Source of the DNA: Autumnicola tepida
Lineage (GTDB): Bacteria > Bacteroidota > Bacteroidia > Flavobacteriales > Flavobacteriaceae
Length of the DNA: 64,000 nt
Reading direction: 5' to 3'
Assembly (NCBI RefSeq): GCF_031846485.1
Contig: NZ_JAVRHQ010000001.1
Coordinates: 124,001-188,000 of the forward strand
Shown: positions 9,339 to 17,478 of the stretch, in pieces
Numbering within the stretch: the first letter of the stretch is position 1
How the letters are laid out: each line of letters begins with the position of its first letter
Position numbers and translations under genes: made by a program
The notes under the pieces: generated by a model
What the model was told of the DNA's origin: nothing
Seen by the model: the letters and a program-made list of their open reading frames with translations, nothing else
Databases searched by the model: none

Positions 9339-9761
9339 ATGGAAAAAATAGTAAAAAAGTTGGAAAGCAAAGGCATCCGCCCTACGGCAATGCGCTTGAT
9401 GACCTATAGACGGCTGGCACAACTGAATGTGGCCGTTAGCTTAGGCGACCTTGGAAAGGATTTCGAAAGCTCGGAAAGGAGTACGCTTTTCCGTACTATG
9501 AAGACATTTGAAGAAAAAGGAATCGTGCATCAAATTGAGGATGGCACCGGCATCATTAAATATGCCCTGTGCGAAGACAATTGTGAATGTGAGGTGGGAA
9601 ACGACCTTCACTTACATTTTCATTGCAATAGTTGCGGGGAAACCGTGTGCCTTACAGAGCACAAAATCCCTCAGATAAACCTGCCCGACGGCTATGTGGC
9701 AGAGGATATCAATCTGGTGGCCAAGGGAGTCTGTGAGAAATGTAGCAATGACTTGGATTAA
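9339..9761 (+). CDS. Fur-family metal-responsive transcriptional regulator (copy 1)
   Basis: 140 residues: an N-terminal winged helix (~1-80), then a metal-binding dimerization domain with His-rich segment 'LHLHFHCNSCGETVCL' and a C-terminal CEKC pair, the structural zinc site of Fur/Zur proteins. An additional CEDNCEC cluster (~88-94) is unusual. It lies 15 bases after the PII-like gene in the same operon, so autoregulation of the efflux genes is plausible. A second, similar copy is at 15460. Zn versus Fe specificity cannot be decided. Confidence 0.88.
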   Translation: MEKIVKKLESKGIRPTAMRLMTYRRLAQLNVAVSLGDLGKDFESSERSTLFRTMKTFEEKGIVHQIEDGTGIIKYALCEDNCECEVGNDLHLHFHCNSCGETVCLTEHKIPQINLPDGYVAEDINLVAKGVCEKCSNDLD

Positions 9762-9787
9762 GTTTTTTGATTTAAAAAATTGGAACA

Positions 9788-10147
9788 ATGATGAAAATTT
9801 ATAAAAAAGAAAACAAGGTATATATGGTAGCTCAAAATAGATTGGATGCTACCGATTATGACAATTTGATATCTCAATTAAAAAACCATATACAGGCAAA
9901 CCATAAAGTATACTGGTATATTGAAATGGAAAATTTTGAGGGGTGGACTGCAAGTGCGTATTGGAAAGGCATTGAACTGAAACTTCCGAATGAAGAACGC
10001 GTTAAAAAGGTTGCATTGGTGGGAATTACAAAATGGCAGGAACAGTTTACCGAAGTTTTGATACCCTTTACAAAGGCACATATTAAATTCTTTAGCCCTG
10101 AAGAAAAACATTTGGCCAAGGAATGGATGGAGAAAGGAAATCATTAA
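9788..10147 (+). CDS. SpoIIAA/STAS-like protein
   Basis: 119 residues; start at the first of two adjacent ATG codons (9788/9791). 'VYWYIEMENFEGW' and 'KVALVGITKWQEQF' are the conserved strands of the SpoIIAA-like family. It closely resembles the product at 23086 (shared W-Y-EMENF-GW, KW and F-K motifs), so the two are paralogs inside one island. Probably a soluble regulatory or ligand-binding protein; function unknown. Confidence 0.78.
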   Translation: MMKIYKKENKVYMVAQNRLDATDYDNLISQLKNHIQANHKVYWYIEMENFEGWTASAYWKGIELKLPNEERVKKVALVGITKWQEQFTEVLIPFTKAHIKFFSPEEKHLAKEWMEKGNH

Positions 10148-10177
10148 AAAAGTTAAATAAATTTAAACAGAAAGATT

Positions 10178-10396
10178 ATGATGGACAACTGGAATTTTGG
10201 GGGAATGCACTGGATATGGTGGGGGCTTTGGATAATCCTCATCTTTTGGATATTCTTAATTCCTTATCCCACCCCGGGACAAAATAGACGGAAGGATAAG
10301 GCTATGGAAGCCCTGAGAGAACGATACGCCCGGGGCGAGATAAGCGATGAGGAATTTGAACAAAAGAAGAAAGTCCTTCAGGATAAGAAGAAGTAG
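10178..10396 (+). CDS. Membrane-anchored SHOCT-domain protein
   Basis: 72 residues: a Trp-rich transmembrane helix (~residues 10-30), then a C-terminal SHOCT motif ('ALRERYARGEISDEEFEQKK'). SHOCT tails are short oligomerization modules common in small membrane proteins of metal and stress operons. Same strand, 30 bases after the STAS-like gene. Confidence 0.85.
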   Translation: MMDNWNFGGMHWIWWGLWIILIFWIFLIPYPTPGQNRRKDKAMEALRERYARGEISDEEFEQKKKVLQDKKK

Positions 10397-10441
10397 TTAT
10401 AAGGCACAGGCATCGAAAGCGATGGCACCTATGGCTTATAA
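10397..10441 (+). other. Intergenic hairpin (nested stem-loop)
   Basis: TTATAAG (10397-10403) pairs with CTTATAA (10435-10441). Inside, CATCG (10411-10415) and CGATG (10420-10424) close on a four-base loop, and the segments between also pair in part. The structure fills the gap between two co-directional genes and has no T run, so it is more likely an RNA processing or stability element than a terminator. Confidence 0.5.
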
Positions 10442-10453
10442 AAGAAGGTAAAA

Positions 10454-11215
10454 ATGAAAAAACGCAAAGTATTTGTTTTTATATTCATTGGATTAGCCCT
10501 TGGCTTATTTATAATACAGCCCCTGGTTATTTCACTCCACATGTATGACATGCAGGGAGGTAATGGCGAATGGTGGAAATCTCTGCTTGCTTCATATCAG
10601 CAGGAAGTTAGTTCATGGGATTTGGATCAAGCCATCATCAAATTGCTATTTGGACTGCTGGGCATTGCCTTGTCGCTTATGTTTATGGTCAGGCAAAGAA
10701 TATTTCAATTGACCGGAAGAAGAGATAAGCTGGAGGAGATCAGAGAGCTGATTGCGGCAGGAGAAAACCAGCAAGTAGAATTTAAATCTACCTTGAGATG
10801 GGATTTGAGGCAGTTTAAACCGAATAAGGCTTTGGAAGACGTAATAGCAAAAACAATTGCCGGGTTTATGAACACCCAAGGAGGGCATTTAATTATCGGA
10901 ATTGATGATGAAGGTAGTATTCTGGGGCTGGAACAGGATTATGGTACTTTAAAAAAACCTGGCAAGGACGGGTTTGAGCAATATATAATGCAATTGGTGT
11001 CCCTCAAGTTGGGTACCCATTTTTGCACTTTGGTTAAAGTGTCTTTTCACCAATTTGAAGAAAAGGATATCTGTTATGTAAGGGTTCACAAATCACAAAA
11101 ACCTGTGTATTTGAATTTGGGCGATCGTTCGCATTTCTTTATCAGAACAGGGAACGGAACCCGCGAGTTGGATATGCCCGAGGCGTTGGAATATATGGAA
11201 ACATACTTAAACTAA
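10454..11215 (+). CDS. Membrane-tethered AlbA_2 (Schlafen-like) domain protein
   Basis: 253 residues: two hydrophobic segments (~8-28 and ~65-82), then a cytoplasmic AlbA_2/SLFN-type domain starting at 'GENQQVEFKSTLRWD' (~105-119) with 'IAKTIAGFMNTQGGHLIIGI' (~135-154). The QVEFK and GG-LIIGI motifs are the hallmarks of the AlbA_2 family, which includes nucleic-acid-binding and nuclease-like proteins. An unrelated cytosolic AlbA_2 protein is at 33686. Why a membrane-anchored version sits in a metal operon is unclear. Confidence 0.8.
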   Translation: MKKRKVFVFIFIGLALGLFIIQPLVISLHMYDMQGGNGEWWKSLLASYQQEVSSWDLDQAIIKLLFGLLGIALSLMFMVRQRIFQLTGRRDKLEEIRELIAAGENQQVEFKSTLRWDLRQFKPNKALEDVIAKTIAGFMNTQGGHLIIGIDDEGSILGLEQDYGTLKKPGKDGFEQYIMQLVSLKLGTHFCTLVKVSFHQFEEKDICYVRVHKSQKPVYLNLGDRSHFFIRTGNGTRELDMPEALEYMETYLN

Positions 11216-11220
11216 ACAAT

Positions 11221-11475
11221 ATGGGATTTTTAAAACATTTATTAAGAGGAAATTATGGTCATCATTCCAACAAGCATCAACGTAAAAATAATGACCCAAG
11301 ATTTAATGAACCCAAGGTTGTTGTGAGATGTACAAAATGCGGCAAAGACAATCCTGAAAATGCTTCTTTTTGTCAACATTATGGCGAGCCTTTAGGTAAA
11401 GTAAAATGCATAAGTTGTCAAGAACCAATACCTATGGATGCAAAATTTTGTTCTAAATGTGGCAATGAAGTATAG
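11221..11475 (+). CDS. Zinc-ribbon protein with one degenerate site
   Basis: 84 residues with a basic N-terminus and two zinc ribbons. The first has CTKC but ends 'FCQHYG', where the usual CxxCG is expected, so Tyr replaces the last Cys (the His beside it could substitute as ligand). The second is complete: CISC ... FCSKCG. It starts six bases after the AlbA_2 gene and is probably translationally coupled to it. Function unknown; perhaps a nucleic-acid-binding partner. Confidence 0.8.
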   Translation: MGFLKHLLRGNYGHHSNKHQRKNNDPRFNEPKVVVRCTKCGKDNPENASFCQHYGEPLGKVKCISCQEPIPMDAKFCSKCGNEV

Positions 11476-11532
11476 TTTACATTATGAGAATAAGCAAACA
11501 ACTTATTGAACGGACTTAAATAATTTTTAAAT

Positions 11533-12423
11533 ATGCTCTTAAATAAGCGGATATCAATTTTTGACTTCTTGAAAACCATAAAATTTGACCTGATATTTAT
11601 CGGTAGTTATTCAATTCTGGTTGGCTATATGGACCAATATGGTTTTTTGTCAAAAATCTCTATTCCAATTGCAATAACCGGCGTTTTTGGTACTGCGGTG
11701 GCTCTACTTTTGGGTTTTCGAACCAATCAAGCCTATGAACGGTGGTGGGAAGCCCGTATTATTTGGGGGGCTATTGTCAATGATTCCAGAACACTGGTCA
11801 GGCAGTGTGTGTCTTTTTTTGCAAGGGATCAAGGAGGCTATCAAAAGATGGTGAAAGAGATGACCGATCGTCAGGTAATCTGGTGCTATGCCCTAGGGGA
11901 ATCGTTGAGGAAACTACCCTTTTCCACTCGGGTTAAGGTATACTCAGAATCCTATGGGATTAAAGCATTTAATATTCCTAATGCTTTATTGTCACAACAC
12001 TCTGAAACTTTGTTAAAGGCAAAAGAAATTGGTATGGTCAATGATTTTCAGCAGGTACAGATAGACAGTACTATAGCCAGGTTATGTGATTCAATGGGCA
12101 AATGCGAACGTATAAAAAATACTGTCTTCCCCAAAGCACACAGCTTATTGATTCATTTGATCATCTACGTTTTTGCTACAATGTTGCCTTTTGGATTGGA
12201 CGATAAAAATATAGCAGTTGAAATCGCTATAACATTTATTATACCAGTCATTTTCATTGCCATTGAAAAAACATCCATACTCATGCAGGATCCCTTTGAA
12301 AACGACCCTTTGGATACACCCATGACTGATTTGGCCGAAACGATAGAAATAAACATTAAACAAATGATAGGTGAAACAGATGTTCCTGTAAAGAAAGAGC
12401 CAACAGATTATTATATTTTATAA
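11533..12423 (+). CDS. Bestrophin-family anion channel
   Basis: 296-residue membrane protein with the bestrophin signature 'TNQAYERWWEAR' (~residues 66-77) and the 'PFGLDDKNIAVE' segment before the later TM helices. Bacterial members (YneE type) form pentameric channels for chloride or other small ions. Length is normal. It is followed closely by the MgtC-like gene, in the same long + strand gene run. Confidence 0.9.
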   Translation: MLLNKRISIFDFLKTIKFDLIFIGSYSILVGYMDQYGFLSKISIPIAITGVFGTAVALLLGFRTNQAYERWWEARIIWGAIVNDSRTLVRQCVSFFARDQGGYQKMVKEMTDRQVIWCYALGESLRKLPFSTRVKVYSESYGIKAFNIPNALLSQHSETLLKAKEIGMVNDFQQVQIDSTIARLCDSMGKCERIKNTVFPKAHSLLIHLIIYVFATMLPFGLDDKNIAVEIAITFIIPVIFIAIEKTSILMQDPFENDPLDTPMTDLAETIEINIKQMIGETDVPVKKEPTDYYIL

Positions 12424-12429
12424 TACAAG

Positions 12430-12870
12430 ATGAATACAATGGATTTTCAAACTGAAATAACACTGATACCGAGATTATTTGTCGCTCTTTTACTAGGTGT
12501 CCTGATAGGACTCGATAGGGAAATTGACGGAAATGCGGCAGGAATTAGAACGTATGCAGCCGTTTGCCTTGGGGCCGCATTAATTACAATAATCAATACT
12601 CATATTGAAGTAACTGCCCAAACCCGCATTGTCGCCAATATTGTTTCCGGTATTGGGTTCCTTGGTGCAGGAATTATTTTTAGGGATAGCGCGAAAAATT
12701 TAATTTCCGGTTTGACTACCGCAGCTACAATTTGGGCCACTGCCGCGGTTGGTATATCAATTGGGTTTGGTATGTACCTCATTGGAAGTGTTACATCCGC
12801 TTTTCTTATTCTATTATTGGTTTCACATCATTTCCCTTTTTTGAAAAAACATAAAATAAACAACACCTAA
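12430..12870 (+). CDS. MgtC/SapB-family membrane protein
   Basis: 146 residues, four or five TM helices. Family motifs are visible: 'LLGVLIGLDREIDG', 'VSGIGFLGAGIIF' and 'GLTTAATIWATAAVGI'. It corresponds to the conserved hydrophobic domain only, without the soluble ACT-like tail of MgtC. Such proteins affect Mg2+ and membrane energy homeostasis. It ends one base before the P-type ATPase start, so the two are tightly coupled. Confidence 0.9.
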   Translation: MNTMDFQTEITLIPRLFVALLLGVLIGLDREIDGNAAGIRTYAAVCLGAALITIINTHIEVTAQTRIVANIVSGIGFLGAGIIFRDSAKNLISGLTTAATIWATAAVGISIGFGMYLIGSVTSAFLILLLVSHHFPFLKKHKINNT

Positions 12871-12871
12871 A

Positions 12872-15424
12872 ATGAAAAAATTACAACTGAAAATTCCGGT
12901 ACTGTTACCTCAGGTGCCAAATGAAAAAGACACTTGTGTGCAAAGGCTCATTGAAGAATTAGAAGCCAAAGAAGGTCTTGATAAAGTGCATATAAAAGAC
13001 GATCAGGAAGATACGGTGCCACAATTGTGCTTTCATTACGATCCGGATATAATTTCTATTGACCGCATTCAATCATTGGCAGAAAGAACCGGGGCTGAAA
13101 TTACCGCGAAATATGGACATTTGCTTATAGAGGTTGAGGGGATTAGACATACCCGGCATGCAAGGACTTTAGAAAAGAGTCTGCTGAATATCAAAGGCGT
13201 TTTGGAAGCTTCCGCCAATGCCGGAGGAATGATCCGTTTAGAATATGATAAACGGGAAACAAGTTTTGATGAGATAACTACAAAGCTCGAAAAAGAAAAC
13301 CTACAAGTTAAAAAAAGCTCCTCTGCTGAGAATAAGGGCTTTAAATCTGCCGAAAAGAATCCTCAAAATTTAAATAAAGAAAAGGTAAGGGATATAGAAG
13401 AACAAAAGCATAAAGATACTGATCTCCAGAATCATAGAGAAGCGGATAGCCACGGGGCCGGGGAAGAAAATTCCCACGCCCACGGAGGTATTTTTGGGAA
13501 AAACACCGAACTTATTTTTGCTATTATTTGTGGTGCTCTTTTGGGTATTGGTTTTGGTTTGTCCTACGTAACATCAATACCGGAATGGGTCAGCTTATCC
13601 CTATACATAGGTGCCTACTTTTTTGGAGGTTACTTTACAGCAAAAGAAGCCATACAGACCGTAGCCAAAGGTGGATTTGAAATTGATTTTCTCATGTTGG
13701 TCGCAGCTATAGGAGCAGCTATTCTTGGGGAATGGGCTGAAGGAGCTTTGTTATTATTTCTCTTTAGCCTGGGGCATGCCTTGGAGCATTATGCAATGAA
13801 CAAAGCACGAAAATCTATAGCTGCACTGGCAGAACTGGCGCCAAAAACAGCTTTGGTTAAGAAAAATGGTAAAACGGAAGAAGTTGGTATCGAAAAACTC
13901 AATATTGGGGATATCATTGTGGTGAAACCAAATAGTAAAATATCTGCAGATGGCGTAGTGGTAGATGGGCAGAGTAGTGTTAACCAGGCTCCAATAACCG
14001 GGGAGAGTGTACCGGTAGATAAAGTTCCCGTAGAAGATGTTGAGAAGGATTACTCAGAGGTAGATGATATTAAAGATGAAAACCGCGTTTTTGCCGGAAC
14101 GATCAATGGGAACAATACTTTGGAGATTAAAGTTATCAAAGCAGCCAAAGATTCAACGCTTTCCCGATTGGTGAAACTGGTTAACGAAGCTCAGACTCAA
14201 AAATCGCCTACCCAGTTGCTCACCGATAAATTTGAAAAATATTTTGTGCCGTCCGTCCTTATTTTGGTCGGGATTCTTTTGTTTGCTTTTTTAGTTATTG
14301 ACGAACCCTTTAGCGCCAGCTTTTACAGGGCGATGGCCGTATTAGTAGCTGCAAGTCCCTGTGCGTTGGCAATCTCGACCCCAAGTGCTGTATTAAGTGG
14401 AGTGGCCAGAGCTGCCCGTGGCGGGGTATTAATTAAAGGAGGGCGCCCTCTGGAGGACCTGGGGGTTATTACCGCCCTAGCCTTTGATAAAACCGGAACT
14501 CTAACGGAAGGAAAGCCAAAACTTACCCAAGTGGTGCCACTTGGGGATATTTCAGACAATGAACTTCTCAAAATAGCAGTAGCCGTGGAAGGTCTTAGTG
14601 ATCACCCCCTGGCCAAAGCTGTAGTTCGTGATGGAAAAGAGCGTCTGGAAGGCGAGGAAATCCCAAATGCCTCTAATTTAGAGGCAGTTCTGGGTAAAGG
14701 GATTAAAGCATCATTTGGCAATGATAAAATCTATATAGGTAACCTCGACCTGTACGAAGGGCTTGATGAGAGTACACCTTCCGAAAAAATAGCTACGAAA
14801 GTGCGTGGTCTTGAAGGTGGTGGAAATACAACAATGCTTATACGAAAAAATGAAGAATATATAGGCATCATTGCATTAATGGATACCCCTCGTGAAGCCG
14901 CCAAGGGAACCCTTAAAAAATTAAAAGAAATAGGAATTAAACGAATGATCATGCTTACTGGTGATAACCAGAAGGTAGCAGACGCAGTAGCAGAAGAAAT
15001 AGGATTGACCGATGCCTGGGGGAGCCTATTGCCGGAAGAAAAAGTGGATGCTATAAAAGAATTAAAAGAAAAGGAATCCAAGGTGGCAATGGTGGGCGAT
15101 GGCGTTAATGATGCCCCTGCCATGGCAAACAGCACTGTAGGAATAGCTATGGGTGCTGCGGGAAGTGATGTAGCCCTGGAAACGGCGGATATTGCGCTAA
15201 TGGCCGATAAGTTGGAAACCCTGCCCTTTGCCATAGGTTTAAGCAGGAAGGCAAAGGCGATTATCAGGCAAAACCTTTGGGTTAGCCTTGGTATTGTGGC
15301 CCTGCTTATACCTTCAACCATATTCGGCTTGGCAAATATTGGAGTGGCGGTAGTAATCCATGAAGGTTCGACGCTTCTGGTGGTTTTTAATGCGTTAAGG
15401 CTTTTGGCTTATAAAAAAGATTAG
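12872..15424 (+). CDS. Heavy-metal P1B-type ATPase, P1B-4-like
   Basis: 850-residue inner-membrane metal exporter. The N-terminal ~150 residues resemble two HMA folds but lack CxxC; then a His-rich linker (~165-215). Catalytic motifs: TGES, the TM6 metal site SPC ('AASPCALAISTP'), DKTGT, 'SDHPLAKA' and 'GDGVNDAPA'. SPC in TM6 together with HEGST in the last helices fits the P1B-4 group (Co, Zn, Cd or Fe) rather than Cu or ZntA types. Longer than the usual ~650-700 because of the N-terminal extension. Followed by a second fur-like gene. Confidence 0.93.
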   Translation: MKKLQLKIPVLLPQVPNEKDTCVQRLIEELEAKEGLDKVHIKDDQEDTVPQLCFHYDPDIISIDRIQSLAERTGAEITAKYGHLLIEVEGIRHTRHARTLEKSLLNIKGVLEASANAGGMIRLEYDKRETSFDEITTKLEKENLQVKKSSSAENKGFKSAEKNPQNLNKEKVRDIEEQKHKDTDLQNHREADSHGAGEENSHAHGGIFGKNTELIFAIICGALLGIGFGLSYVTSIPEWVSLSLYIGAYFFGGYFTAKEAIQTVAKGGFEIDFLMLVAAIGAAILGEWAEGALLLFLFSLGHALEHYAMNKARKSIAALAELAPKTALVKKNGKTEEVGIEKLNIGDIIVVKPNSKISADGVVVDGQSSVNQAPITGESVPVDKVPVEDVEKDYSEVDDIKDENRVFAGTINGNNTLEIKVIKAAKDSTLSRLVKLVNEAQTQKSPTQLLTDKFEKYFVPSVLILVGILLFAFLVIDEPFSASFYRAMAVLVAASPCALAISTPSAVLSGVARAARGGVLIKGGRPLEDLGVITALAFDKTGTLTEGKPKLTQVVPLGDISDNELLKIAVAVEGLSDHPLAKAVVRDGKERLEGEEIPNASNLEAVLGKGIKASFGNDKIYIGNLDLYEGLDESTPSEKIATKVRGLEGGGNTTMLIRKNEEYIGIIALMDTPREAAKGTLKKLKEIGIKRMIMLTGDNQKVADAVAEEIGLTDAWGSLLPEEKVDAIKELKEKESKVAMVGDGVNDAPAMANSTVGIAMGAAGSDVALETADIALMADKLETLPFAIGLSRKAKAIIRQNLWVSLGIVALLIPSTIFGLANIGVAVVIHEGSTLLVVFNALRLLAYKKD

Positions 15425-15459
15425 ATCCGGACTTAGACTGTTTTTCGAAAGAATATAAA

Positions 15460-15888
15460 ATGACAAAAACGGAAAAAAAATTATCGTCAAAAGGGATACG
15501 TCCCACTGAAATGAGGTTGAAAATTTACAAATACCTCAAAAGGAAAACTTATGCAGTAAGTTTAAATGAAATGCAAAAAGTCTTTATCAATAAAAATATC
15601 AAAACAGCCAATAAGACCACTTTCTACAGGGCGATAAAGCTCTTTGAGAAAAAAAGCATGGTGCACCAAATTGACGATGGAACTGCTTTTGCAAAATATG
15701 CGATTTCCGATGAAAACGCCAAAGGTAAACACAGTACAGATTTACATATGCACTTTCATTGTACCAATTGTAAGAAAACAATCTGTTTACCAAATAAAAT
15801 ATCGGAAGAGAGTTTGCCAAACCAGTATGAGGTGAACGATGTGAACCTAGTTTTAAAAGGGATATGTAAAAACTGTAGTAAAAAATAA
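15460..15888 (+). CDS. Fur-family metal-responsive regulator (copy 2)
   Basis: 142-residue paralog of the product at 9339: same N-terminus (L-S-KGIRPT-MRL), winged helix, and Cys/His site 'LHMHFHCTNCKKTICL' with a C-terminal CKNC. It lacks the extra Cys cluster of copy 1. It starts 35 bases after the P1B ATPase and ends before a clear terminator, so it is likely the last gene of that operon and a candidate metal sensor for it. Confidence 0.88.
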   Translation: MTKTEKKLSSKGIRPTEMRLKIYKYLKRKTYAVSLNEMQKVFINKNIKTANKTTFYRAIKLFEKKSMVHQIDDGTAFAKYAISDENAKGKHSTDLHMHFHCTNCKKTICLPNKISEESLPNQYEVNDVNLVLKGICKNCSKK

Positions 15889-15900
15889 TAGGTGGGAGTG

Positions 15901-15947
15901 CCTTAAGCCTGAATCCCAGCCCCCAATGGTCAAGCTTAAGGTTTTTT
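15901..15947 (+). terminator. Intrinsic terminator after fur copy 2
   Basis: CCTTAAGC (15901-15908) pairs perfectly with GCTTAAGG (15934-15941) across a 25-base loop, followed directly by six T. Confidence 0.75.
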
Positions 15948-15977
15948 CCACCGTAACTAACTTAAAAAAATGTGAAT

Positions 15978-17381
15978 ATGGAAAAATTTGATGTAACTAT
16001 AATAGGATCTGGCCCGGGCGGGTATGTAAGTGCGATCCGTTGCGCCCAATTAGGATTAAAAGTAGCCATTATTGAAAGGTACAACACGCTTGGCGGCACC
16101 TGCCTTAACGTGGGCTGTATCCCGTCAAAAGCCTGGTTGGAAGCCTCTGAGCATTATTACAAACTCAAGCATCAATTCGAAAATTTTGGGATTGATGTTA
16201 AAGAGGCCAATGTCGATATCCTGAAAATGAACCAAAGGGTTCAGGATGTGGTACAGGAAATCATCAATGGTGTTGATTATCTGATGAAAAAGAACAAGGT
16301 TGCCGTCTATCAAGGCCACGGCACCATCAAGGACAAAAACACGATTGAGATTAAGGGCGGGGACAAAACGGAAACCATAACAACCGATAAAATCATCATT
16401 GCCACAGGGTCCAAACCCGCTTCACTGCCCAATATTAAAATAGACAAAAAGCGTATCATCTCTTCCACCGAAGCCCTTGCCCTACAGGAAATCCCCAAGC
16501 ACTTAATGGTCGTTGGGGGTGGCGTTATCGGTGTTGAGATAGGTTCCGTATTCGCCCGCCTGGGTTCAAAGGTTTCCATAGTAGAATATTTTGATAGCCT
16601 TATCGCCACTATGGACGGCGCACTGGGACATCAATTGCACCGTTCCCTTAGAAAACAGGGAATTGATTTTTATTTGGAACATAAGGTGACAAACGCAACG
16701 GCAACTGAGGATAAAGTAGAATTGAAAGCGGAAAATCTTTCCGATAAAGAAGAAATGAGTTTAGATGGCGATTACTGTCTTATGGCCATTGGCCGAAAAC
16801 CATACACCGCCAGTTTAGGGCTTGAAAATATAGGAGTGGAAACCAATGAGAAAGGACAGATAACGGTAGATAAAAACCTTGAAACCAATGTCAAGGGTGT
16901 GTATGCCATTGGGGATGTAATCCGGGGGGCAATGCTTGCCCATAAAGCCAGTGAAGAAGGCGTTTTTGTAGCCGAAAGCATAGCAGGTCAAAAGCCACAT
17001 ATCAATTATTCCCTTATCCCAAATATCGTGTACACCCAGCCTGAGGTCGCCGGTGTAGGCTTGACGGAAGAAGAACTGAAGAAGACCAATAGAAGTATAA
17101 AAACGGGCTCTTTTCCCTATAAGGCAAACGCACGGGCGAAGATAAGTATGGATACGGATGGTTTTATCAAGGTAATCGCAGATAAGGAAACCGATGAGAT
17201 ATTGGGCGTGCATATGATAGGCCCTCGCATAGCAGACAGTTATACCGAAGCGGTGGTAGCGATGGAATTTAGGGCGGCTGCCGAGGATATTGCAAGAATG
17301 TCACACGGTCACCCCACATTTTCCGAGACCTTTAAGGAGGCCTGTCTGGCAGCTACCGAAGACAGGGCGTTGCATATTTAA
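15978..17381 (+). CDS. lpdA: Dihydrolipoyl dehydrogenase
   Basis: 467 residues from ATG 15978; the frame also allows GTG 15972, but the ATG is at the usual position. FAD-dependent disulfide reductase: 'GSGPGGYVSAI' FAD site, redox pair in 'CLNVGCIPSK', NAD site 'VVGGGVIGVE', FAD site 'YAIGDV', and catalytic His in 'HGHPTFSE'. It lacks the C-terminal vicinal Cys pair and N-terminal HMA domain of mercuric reductase. No E1/E2 genes are near, so it is an additional copy within the island; a reductive detoxification role is only inference. Confidence 0.93.
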   Translation: MEKFDVTIIGSGPGGYVSAIRCAQLGLKVAIIERYNTLGGTCLNVGCIPSKAWLEASEHYYKLKHQFENFGIDVKEANVDILKMNQRVQDVVQEIINGVDYLMKKNKVAVYQGHGTIKDKNTIEIKGGDKTETITTDKIIIATGSKPASLPNIKIDKKRIISSTEALALQEIPKHLMVVGGGVIGVEIGSVFARLGSKVSIVEYFDSLIATMDGALGHQLHRSLRKQGIDFYLEHKVTNATATEDKVELKAENLSDKEEMSLDGDYCLMAIGRKPYTASLGLENIGVETNEKGQITVDKNLETNVKGVYAIGDVIRGAMLAHKASEEGVFVAESIAGQKPHINYSLIPNIVYTQPEVAGVGLTEEELKKTNRSIKTGSFPYKANARAKISMDTDGFIKVIADKETDEILGVHMIGPRIADSYTEAVVAMEFRAAAEDIARMSHGHPTFSETFKEACLAATEDRALHI

Positions 17382-17478
17382 AGTTGACCTAACAGTAAGT
17401 TCTTAAAAATTAAGACGCTACTGAGCTTTTTGAAATATTAAGGTTTAAGTAATGAACTCAAAAAACAGATAAGATAAA

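Noticed and set aside
14731..15321. 196-aa minus-strand open frame inside the P1B ATPase gene
   Set aside because: Antisense shadow with composition dictated by the ATPase codons.
15978..17381. Mercuric reductase, suggested by the metal-resistance context
   Set aside because: The redox CxxxxC motif is shared, but there is no N-terminal HMA domain and no C-terminal Cys pair; the end HGHPTFSE is that of lipoamide dehydrogenase.
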